From contig JAJLRJ010000007.1 in assembly GCA_024195265.1 (NCBI GenBank), forward strand, positions 9,186,828-9,250,827: 64,000 nucleotides of DNA, given 5' to 3'. The position numbers and the translations under genes were made by a program. Shown here one piece after another: positions 55,621 to 64,000 of the stretch. The DNA comes from Dendrophyllia cribrosa (lineage: Eukaryota > Cnidaria > Anthozoa > Scleractinia > Dendrophylliidae). Positions within the stretch are counted from its first letter, which is position 1. The number at the start of each line of letters is the position of its first letter. The notes beneath the pieces were generated by a model. It saw nothing but the letters and a program-made list of their open reading frames with translations, was not told the DNA's origin and ran no database searches.

Positions 55621-56660
55621 CATGTTACATAATTTCATTTTTTACAACCATATATTTTTTTTATCCTGGAACTAGAGTGTAAAATTTAACTAAGACAGCA
55701 TTGTTGGAAATAATCAACCTTTTTATCTCCTGTAAGTTAATGTTTAACTTACAGAAGTATAATGTGGTCTAACATGCATTCTTTATGCATTCTTTATGCA
55801 TTTTTGTTAGCAAAATTTGTGTTAGATACTATTAATAGACTTAAGTGAATTTGTGGGGACATTCTTGTTGAATTTTTGTTAGCACATTTTTGTGAGATGC
55901 TATCAATAAGAACACAAGAGTCGAGTGGCATATTTTTTTAAAGCGGTTTAGCGAGCGCAGTGTTTGTGGCCTGACAAAGCCATATATCCATAGGTTGATT
56001 TAGTTAACTGAGATTTCAGAGAACGTTAGAAGAGAGAGCAATTTATTTGGCCGTATTTTATCAAAAATTCAAGCTCTCGCTATTTCAATAATTTTAATAC
56101 AGTGGTTTCTTGACTTGACCTTCATAGTGAAGAAATATGCGTGTTAAAATTTCATGTATTAATCTGGTACGCTGTTTCGAAAAATGCCTCGGAATATATT
56201 TTTTTCAGTTAGGTAACATTCCTACTGTTTAATATCTCTTTTTCATAGCGATGATTTTTAAGGCGTACGATTATGAATTCTATGTTTTTTTGGGAACATG
56301 TTGCAGCATATATTTCATTGTATCGAGCGTCAAAAAGTGTAACGTAATGTAATCTTATCTAACCTAATGTAGACTTTGGTCAGATATTTGGCACGCTGAA
56401 AGCGCTCTTGGCTTATATCCTTTACGATGCGTTTTAGTGTTTTTCCAGTCTGGTTTGTCAAACTGGTTGCTTCAGGACATTTGGTATTATTTATAGCACT
56501 ACGTTCTAAGAAAGGGAAAAGAGAGTTTTAGGTAAGCTGACATTATATTGCTGACTGAGAATGGTTGTATGCTGTACGTTTACAATGAAGTTTTGTTGAA
56601 ATAACGTGTTTATTAATTTCCATGTTATATCGCCAAATGCCACCAAATATACAACTAATT

Positions 56661-56850
56661 AACAATTGGTTCATGCTTTAGCGTGCACTATCGAGTTATG
56701 GAGCACGTGGGAAGTTTGGAGAGCACGAAAGAAGCGTAAGAGTTGCCCGAGGCGATAGCCGAGGGCAACTCTAACTTCTTGAGTGCTCTCCAAACTTTCC
56801 ACGTGCTCCGTAACTCGATAGTGCACAGCTAAAAGCATGAACCAATTGTT
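56661..56850. mobile_element. Foldback MITE with ACAATTGGTTCATGC ends
   Basis: 190 bp. Arms pair CGTGCACTATCGAGTTATGG, AGCACGTGGGAAGTTTGGAG and AGAGTTGCCC with their inverses. A third partial copy of GCGTGCACTATCG lies at 56922. Confidence 0.75.
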
Positions 56851-57257
56851 TTATAACATAGCCGGTGGAATTGTGCATCAAATCCGACGCGAATTCTGGC
56901 GAAGCGATTTGCTCACGCTATCAGCGTGCACTATCGGAATTTTGAGCACGCTTACGCATACTGAATTTGATTGCGCGGCTCTGCTAGCTATGTTATAAAT
57001 TGGATTAAAAGATTCTTAGGAGAAAAACAGAAGCAGTAGTTTGGAGAAAAAGTGCAGGATTAGAAGAATGGAAGTTGATTACGTCGGACATGCGGTCAAG
57101 AAAATATTCAAAGTTTCGATTTTGATGGAATTTTGTCGTTATTTTGTCTTTTTAATTCATCACTTTTGGCTATTTTTTTCTTCCTATTTTCAGATGATAA
57201 AGCAAGCTAAAGCAAGCTCCTGGCCAGCCCATAATCATAAAAACACGATATTTCTGT

Positions 57258-57390
57258 CGGGACAGTGTCCCTTTAAGTTAAAATTTACCCCATTTCCCAT
57301 TCCCATTCCCATTCCCCATTCCCCATTCCCCATTCCCCATTCCCCATACCCCAAAATTTACCCCATTAAGTTAAAATTTACCCCATTTGC
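57258..57390. repeat. (CCCCATT)n and AAATTTACCCCATT simple repeat
   Basis: About nine units of CCCATT/CCCCATT (57289-57350) flanked by two TTAAGTTAAAATTTACCCCA units. The preceding GGGACAGTGTCCCTTTAA is an end of the TTAAAGGGGC-type MITEs. Confidence 0.65.
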
Positions 57391-57744
57391 AAGTTATATA
57401 AAAGACTGACTAAACAACAATAGGTTTTAATGAACTAGTGCTTTCAATTTCCTTGTAGGTTGACAAACGAATACAGAACTTTTCAATAAGCGTGCTTGTA
57501 AAAGTGATCAGAAACAATTTCATGAACGCTTTTGTAAGATGTGAATAAAATAATTTTATTTTATCAAGGGGACTGTTTTACTGTAGACTATTTAGCGACA
57601 TTATTTTATTTTTAGTGAGTCATCGTACAGTGCACGGTGCCAGGATTAAATGTATTTTGCCGATTGGCCTTTGATTTTTGTTCAATTTTTGTTAATTTTT
57701 AAGGCTCAAACCTACGCTTGTCAAATAGGCTCAAAATGTCAAAC

Positions 57745-57800
57745 GATACAACAACAACAACAACAACTTTATTTCGCAGTATTCCCACTTCTAAATACAT
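57745..57800 (-). repeat. Retroposon-like tail AATAAAGTTGTTG(TTG)n
   Basis: Minus strand GCGAAATAAAGTTG followed by about six GTT units. Simple-repeat tail of a retroposon; no coding part seen. Confidence 0.35.
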
Positions 57801-58089
57801 GGTATTACCGAACCAATTACAGTAAGTAAGGAAATTAAAATTACTTAAATTACAAAAAAAGAAATCTAGAATAAAAAATAAATTAATTCATTAAATTAAA
57901 TTCATTCATTAATTGTAAAACAATCACGAGTACTACTGACTATGTTTTGTTCTTGTTTTTATTGCTTGAGTGACAAAAGCAGCAGTTAGCCTGTTAATAT
58001 GTTGATCAGTATATTATTAAAACGAAATAAAACCTCATGATAATCCAAATTTTTAAATAATCTATTTTGTTTAATAATTTTGTCAAAAA

Positions 58090-58330
58090 GGGTATTTCGT
58101 AGCGGAGCACTCACCGGGCCGAAGGCCCGGCTGCGCAGCCCCATACTCATAGAACCTGTGCCCGTCATTTTTCATGGTCATGGCTAGCAGAATGTTTCGC
58201 GGGCGCGCCTCCGTGACATGTGTGTCCGTTGGGCAGGGCTAATTCGCGGGCGCGTATGACGTCGCAAAACATGCGCGTATGACGCCATACGCGCGGCTAC
58301 ACAGCCGTCAGCTCGGTAAACACTTTAAAA
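58090..58330. repeat. CG-rich repeat with CCGGGCCGAAGGCCCGG hairpin
   Basis: Contains the hairpin CCGGGCCGAAGGCCCGGCTG, two GCGGGCGCG phrases and GCGCGTATGACGYCATACGC. Very different base composition from its AT-rich surroundings; likely the end of an unidentified element. Confidence 0.4.
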
Positions 58331-58334
58331 GTTG

Positions 58335-60070
58335 GATCTTTCGCGAGGTTTAGTGGAGCAGTAAAGTCGCTATTTCCCTGCATTTTTTCGTGGTTTGCTA
58401 CTCAAGACTGGGACACTAATAAGGGATACTCAGAAGCCGCTTTAGTGGAAAAAGAAGAGCTTTAAGGGATAAAATCTTGCTTCGAGGACCTTCATACGTT
58501 TATATCAATGCGGGAGATGTTTGTTTTTATTACGGATTTCAGAACCAACGCGGAGATTTAAAGAATTTTCAAGCAAGCGAGGGACTTAAAGGTAAAACAA
58601 ATTACATTTTTCGATGGGAATTTATCTTGATATCAATCTGTGATTGACTTTTTATTTGTGTTCTCGTTAGTTTTGGAGAACTGTTTATAAACGTGTAGCT
58701 TAATTCGGTTGTATTAATTTCCTGAATTTGATCGAAGACACGGCTCGGCCTCGATGCGCTATAAATGTACGCGTTTTGCTTTTAAACATAAACTAATGGA
58801 GATTTCAATAAAATTTTTCGAAAGAGGATTGTGTTGTCCATTTTTAAGTGTTTGTTCATTCATTACATAGATTGAAAAGCGATTTTATGTAAACAAAACA
58901 AGACTTAGATTTTATACTCGCGTCGCCTTATGCAAACATATTTGTGTATTTTTGCATTTTTGATTTTATTCGGAAAATAGTCGTAATAGTTATTCTAGAC
59001 AGAGAAAAAGTTGTTTTTGTGAACTTTTGTACGGTCTAAATGTACTCTGCAGACGGTCGGGTAATAACCTTAATGTTTTTGAGAATTGCTAAAATCTTAA
59101 TTCTTGTGTTTCCGACCTTTCACCTTTAATAGTTAAGTTTCACCTTAGTTTATAAGCTTGTTCAAAGTGCTACGCTGTTAGGCTCAGCCTTTCTATATAT
59201 ATTAGTTCATCATATAACATACAGTGCATACAGTGAAATAAAAAAAGTGCATTTCATCTCTTTGGTATTGCATTGCGCAGCACTTATTGCGCATAATTTC
59301 TTGCGTCATGAGCGCTCGCACGAGCGCGCGCTCACTCCGAACCAAGAAGGTTTCCTTTGAGGATAAGTTGGCCAAATGAATAAGAGACTGTTTACTCCTA
59401 AACGAGCACGGTGACCCCTATTTTTTATTAATGTAATTTACTCGTTATAGGACTATAAAAAACATATTTTAAGCAGAAGAAAAGTTTAGTGGTAGAACTT
59501 GTATTAATTCTGTGTTAATCGCGTGAAAATCCGTATTTGGAGGCAATGAGGAGTATGTGGTTATGCCGAAGCGGTCCGATTTCCTTGGAAAATTTGTAAG
59601 ACCGGGCAATTTGAAATGACTTCCCTGAAAGAATGTTGCATAATCAAATAAATAATGTTGAAATTTCAGTAGTAATCATAGTTTTCTGCAGGTAATAACA
59701 ATCCCTTTCTCGACATTCGAGTTTCGAACATTCCTCGCGCAATTATAAAAAGTCGCTATAAATAACGGGCGTGCAGTGTAAAAACAAGCACGGTGACCCT
59801 CTCTTTTTATTGCATTTTTTGAATGTTCTAAGCATGGTTATCAATCGTACGAAGTTTGAAAAAAGTTCAGTATAAGATCCTTTTCGAAGGAATTACTTAA
59901 GGTGTACAGTGGGTGCAAATTCTAACTAAAGGTGTTCAGCAGTTTTAGGGATTGTAATTCGACCATTTTTAATTCTTAAGGTGTGATTCCCTATCCTGAA
60001 TTTAGAAGTAATTTTTCTATGTTCTGAGGATATGGTTAATTAAATCTGAGTATTTCGTTTCACTTTTAAA
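58335..60070. other. No gene recognised
   Basis: GAGCACGGTGACCCCTATTT at 59404 and AAGCACGGTGACCCTCTCTT at 59787 form a spaced repeat; CGCTCGCACGAGCGCGCGCT lies at 59310. No supported coding exon. Confidence 0.4.
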
Positions 60071-60076
60071 GATCGA

Positions 60077-60261
60077 ATAGACCTCTTTCATAATGGCGGC
60101 CGATTTATTTATTCTTTTATATGTATGTTAATTAGCCTTACTGGCCTCATTTTAGAGTAAAAATTCTTTTGAATTTTGCACATGTTACCGAGGCCAGTGA
60201 GGCTAATTAACATACATATAAAAGAATAAATAAATCGGCCGCCATTATGAAAGAGGTCTAT
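60077..60261. mobile_element. Foldback MITE with ATAGACCTCTTTCATAATGG ends
   Basis: 185 bp. Arms of about 75 bp (ATAGACCTCTTTCATAATGG, CGGCCGATTTATTTATTC, GTATGTTAATTAGCC) are almost exactly inverse. Confidence 0.8.
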
Positions 60262-60754
60262 AAAATTTAAGTTTTTTATTTGCATTAATTAGATTGAGTT
60301 GGTGATTTTTTTAGACGTGTAAAAATATTCTATTTGCCTTTGACAAGAAAAAAGATGGGTTGCTTAAGTTTATCGCAGTCTTCTCAATATTGAAGTTTGT
60401 AGAGAAAGAATCAATCTTACTAAACAAACCTGTTTTATTTTCTTGAGCCAAAAACGATTAAGCAGAGTTTTGCAATACTGTCACCAGGATGATTTTCCAG
60501 GTCAAACAAACCAGTGTCAAACAGTTACATGTAGGTTTCAGTGAGGTTCGGGATTTTGGTTCATTTTTGTTTTTACTTTTTTAGGCCTCATTTTGGTTCA
60601 TTTTGGTCAGAAGATTTGTGCCCAATTTAGTCTCTGCTTAAAGAGATAATTGTGGTACGGATAGTCCTTAGATTTTTCCTATCGATGGTTTTAATATATC
60701 TGGCATTCGAATCTGTGAAATGGCTTACTTACGCGTCATAAGCTCTTTATATAT

Positions 60755-62170
60755 AGTAGTATAAAAACAGGCAGCCCAAACACGATTCCCACTAGTCGCA
60801 AGAAGTATTTAAAAGCCTTTAAAATAGCTTTCCCAAGTAGGTTTACGAGGTATTTGTCCCTTGCTATAGATCACTGTTAGGATGTTACAAGTTGCAATTA
60901 TCTATTTACTTTGCTCGATAATATTGACCCATTGATCTTTGGATAATTTCTCAAATGACAGCTAGGATCCCGGAGGATTTCATGCCATAGCCATGACTAT
61001 AATTATGTTATTTCTCTATGTATTCGCTGCACTGTCCTGGCATATATATATTAGGGTTTCTTTGGCTCAGACTCGTGTTGCAAAATAAATGGCAATCGGC
61101 TGAAGATTATGTTACCGCTGTGGAAATATTAGGATCAGTAAATAGGCCGTGATAAGTGTCCACAGCCTGCGGCGTGCAAGACTTGTGAGGAAGTGTTTCT
61201 TGATCACGGATGTAAGTGTCTATTAAAGATCCAAGAATGAAAATGCAATCATGTTCAGGAGTAATAAGCTCCTGTCATGTTCCTATATTGAAATCACGAC
61301 TTCTTGCAGTTAGTTTTAGCTCTTTAGTTTATTCTTTTGTTGAGTAGTGACTTGGAGCTAGACAGAACTTCCGTTGACGTCTTATTATGGCATTACGATC
61401 ACTGCATTCAATAATATATCCTCTGTACGCGAAGAACAGCTTCACTTGTAGAGTTGTACCAATGTATCTTGAATTCATTGAGACGTACACGAGACTACAC
61501 TACGTATCTTTTGTACAACAAGCGTGTAATTCTCGTGAAGTAATGTTGTGCTCCATGCGTTCCATAATAATGGAGTAAATAAAAATAAATCCCACCCGGT
61601 TATAAGCCCATCAGTAACAAAACATTACTCCGGTTATACCCATTAATTCCTTATTCCTTTCTTAATTCCTTAACAGAAATTCTTTACAAAAATTTACGCC
61701 AAAATGAAATTAACTGAAAGAACGCTTCTTTTTGACAATATTTTTTGCTTGCCAGCCAAAAAACCCTTACAAAGTTACATAAGCCCAGGGCTTATAAGCA
61801 GCATTTTACGGTATAGTCTCTGTAAAAAATAATCACAAAGAAGTATAAAAAGAGACAGGCCAAACACAACTCCCACTAGTCGCAAAATGTATTAAGTAGC
61901 CTTTAGAATAGCTTTCCCGAGTAGACCTGCGAGATATTTGTCCCGTTAGATTACCATTAGGCAGTTAGAGTTTCTTTGGCTCAGAGTCGTGTTGCAAGAT
62001 AAATAATTGTATGTTATCGCTATGAAAATGTTAGCATCAGTAAATTTCTTAGTTCGTGATGCAGTGTTAAGTCTGCGACGTGCAAGGCTTGTCATGTGAA
62101 AGAGTGTTTCTTCGTCACACTGAGATGTATAAGTGTCTAAGATCCAGGAATGAAAATGTCAAAGACGACC
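60755..62170. repeat. Direct duplication flanking a ~0.6-kb spacer, upstream of the PIF1 remnant
   Basis: 60755-61262 and 61838-62165 share CCACTAGTCGCAA, TTTAAAATAGCTTTCCCAAG/TTTAGAATAGCTTTCCCGAG, TTTCTTTGGCTCAGA(C/G)TCGTGTTGC, GACTTGTGAGGAAGTGTTTC/GCTTGTCATGTGAAAGAGTG and AAGATCCARGAATGAAAATG. In the first copy an open stretch encodes Cys-rich KCPQPAACKTCEEV. The parent gene or element is not recognised. Confidence 0.55.
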
Positions 62171-62279
62171 ACGACAGCTCTAGCAACTATGTTTAGTTCA
62201 TTTCTGTTCTTGGTATAACTGTTTGTTAACAGTGACATTCAAACAAAAGTTAAGATAAGGGGATGAATACTGAGTAAGT

Positions 62280-63189
62280 TTACAAGAACTAGATTTCCAC
62301 CTGAAACAGATTTTGACGATAAGGTTGATGATGATCCCAATAATGAAAACAGAGAACAAAGTTGTAAAGAATTTTACTTGAAAGGAGAAATGAAACTTCT
62401 TCGCAGAATGGAAGCTAAATCATTCACTTAGTTATGTTTAATAAAAAGGATGCTGAAGATTAATTGCAGAGAGCTCATGATGCTTTATATCCCATGTAGA
62501 AATGAGATTTCAGCAAGTAAAACACGTTATATTCGAAAGAAAAGAAAGGAGAACTCTTAAGAAAAAGCCATGGGAGATCCTGAAAATAAGGAACGTGATC
62601 AGTTCCGGTTAGATACTGTAGCTCCGTCTGCTCAACATAGCGATGAGCAGGATATAAGTGAAGAAACACAATGCAGTGAACTGTTTGGTTGTTTTAACCC
62701 ATGTTTAGATAACAATCACCAAGGGAACAATCTTTTAAGTAATGCTGGATTTTTTTCTACAGCAAATGATAATGAAAAGCTGGTAATTAATCGTATGGAT
62801 GATAACAGTTATAGAGAACTTGTTCAATCTTTGAACAGAGAACAAATGGAGTTTTTTTTTACCATATGTTTATACTGTCTGTTAAAAACGACAAGAAGCA
62901 ATTGACACTTTTAAGTGGTGGCGCGGGTTTAGGGAAGGCAACAGTAACACAATGTTTGTATGAGGCTCTTGATAATAAACCAGGTGAAAATCCAGACGAG
63001 TTCAAAGTACTGAAATTTGCTCCAGACACAAGACAAGAGGACGGCATAATCATTACCAATTCAGACATGCAAACAAAATTGTCAAAAGAAACCACGCACT
63101 CTAACCTAAATGTCCAATTGCAACATCAAAAACAATCTTCGGACATAATATGGCAGCATTGCATGATGGGAAAAACTTACAGGAGATAG
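62280..63189 (+). pseudogene. Decayed PIF1-like helicase remnant (Helitron type)
   Basis: Three open pieces (about 62285-62431, 62570-62870, 62866-63189) are broken by stops and a frameshift. Visible motifs: ELVQSLNREQMEFF, then a Walker A-like LSGGAGLGKATVTQ (usual form GGAGVGKST), and NPDEFKVLKFAPDT (usual KVAPTGKAA). This order is found in the PIF1-type helicase domain of Helitrons in invertebrates. The later helicase motifs (DEISM etc.) and the Rep domain are missing. Could also be a free PIF1 pseudogene. Confidence 0.6.
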
Positions 63190-63507
63190 CCCAGAGGGCA
63201 CTTTGATTTCACTAGTATCGCCTCCGTAGCTTATTTCAATTTTGAATCAACATTGAAAAATTTACAACTATAGATGTAATTGAATAAAAGTAATGATATT
63301 GTCAAATGTGTCTTGGCTGTGGTCCCACTGTAAAGTTAAAGCGCGTTTAGCGTGGTAAATCACGATTGAGCTAAAATCAGTCTTTGTGACCGTACAATGG
63401 GCATTTCGTTTTATGAGACGCGCCTGCAGGTAATCCCCGGGAGGCAATCATGCCGATCTTCATAATACGCCATCTTGGACTTGTTTTGTTAACATTGAAT
63501 ACAATTT

Positions 63508-64000
63508 AAGGGACACTGTCACGGCTGAAATATCGTATTTTCATGATTATGGTCAGAGTTTGCTTTAAGCTTGCTTTAATCTTGCTTTATTGCCTTAAAA
63601 CAGGAAGAAAAATCGCCAAAAGTGATGAACGCGAAGAATATGAACTAAAAATGCAAAATAACGACTAAAAAACTCAAAATTCCACCAGAATGGAAATTTG
63701 ATTTCTTGACGGTCTTTCACGACTCGTCAAAATTGATAAACTGAAATCCACTTCCATCCATCCTTGTGATCCTGCACTATTTCTCCAAGCGGATGCCTTT
63801 GTTTTGCTCCATAGAAACTTGTTATCCAATTTAGTTGTACATTTGTTGGCATTTGGCGATATAACATGGGAATTACGAAAACAAAATGTCGGCGGGAAAG
63901 TCATTCCTTTAACAATGAATTCCTGCAGGAGCGTCTCATAGAGGGAACTGGCCAGGCCAGTTGCAAAAGTAACAGGCAAAACGGCCTATTTTACCTTACG
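63508..64000. repeat. Repeat starting TTAAGGGACACTGTCACGG, runs off the window
   Basis: The left end matches the TTAAAGGGGC-TGTCA family. The rest (with a 101-codon minus open frame at 63674-63979) continues past the window edge. I do not recognise the open frame. It may be part of the repeat. Confidence 0.4.

Overview
The window is animal nuclear DNA. The best guess is an anthozoan cnidarian such as a reef coral, from three things: split genes with GT-AG introns encoding conserved metazoan proteins, a very high density of small palindromic transposons, and Penelope-like retroelements carrying hammerhead motifs. The species call is inference. I found no bacterial gene, CRISPR array or rRNA.

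Three host genes can be reconstructed exon by exon. (1) A DTWD1-type tRNA-uridine aminocarboxypropyltransferase, plus strand, 13968-23160, nine exons, 250 aa. (2) Elongation factor eEF1B alpha (eEF1-beta, EEF1B2), minus strand, 31915-25219, five exons, 223 aa. The two genes converge, with about 2 kb between them. (3) A cell-surface protein with seven CUB domains, one transmembrane helix and a short tail, plus strand, 39266-51437, seven exons seen. Its signal-peptide exon was not found.

Region by region. 1-1.6 kb: a head-to-head inverted Penelope-like element (PLE). 2.9-5.8 kb: a degenerate GTTGACGAGAGCG-type minisatellite with a higher-order duplication, split by a palindromic element. 6-13.9 kb: no gene recognised; a tandemly duplicated ~690-bp unit with tRNA-promoter-like boxes, plus small repeats. 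14-23 kb: DTWD1, whose seventh intron holds a 3.4-kb PLE inverted dimer with a 13-bp target duplication and a 633-codon uninterrupted reading frame for reverse transcriptase and GIY-YIG endonuclease. 25-32 kb: EEF1B2 with several MITEs and a SINE in its introns. 32-39 kb: repeats, a solo PLE 3' end and homopolymer G/C tracts. 39-51 kb: the CUB gene, with transposons and a 33-bp minisatellite in its introns. 51.5-64 kb: repeats, a LINE 3' remnant and a decayed PIF1-helicase (Helitron-type) remnant; no intact gene seen.

The host genes show no functional link with each other. The main interest is the mobile DNA: PLE inverted dimers with different junctions, hammerhead motifs in four PLE copies, two intact copies of a ~470-bp TIR element with perfect 6-bp target duplications (one inside a PLE relic, so the empty site can be inferred), and a foldback family in which both arms changed together.
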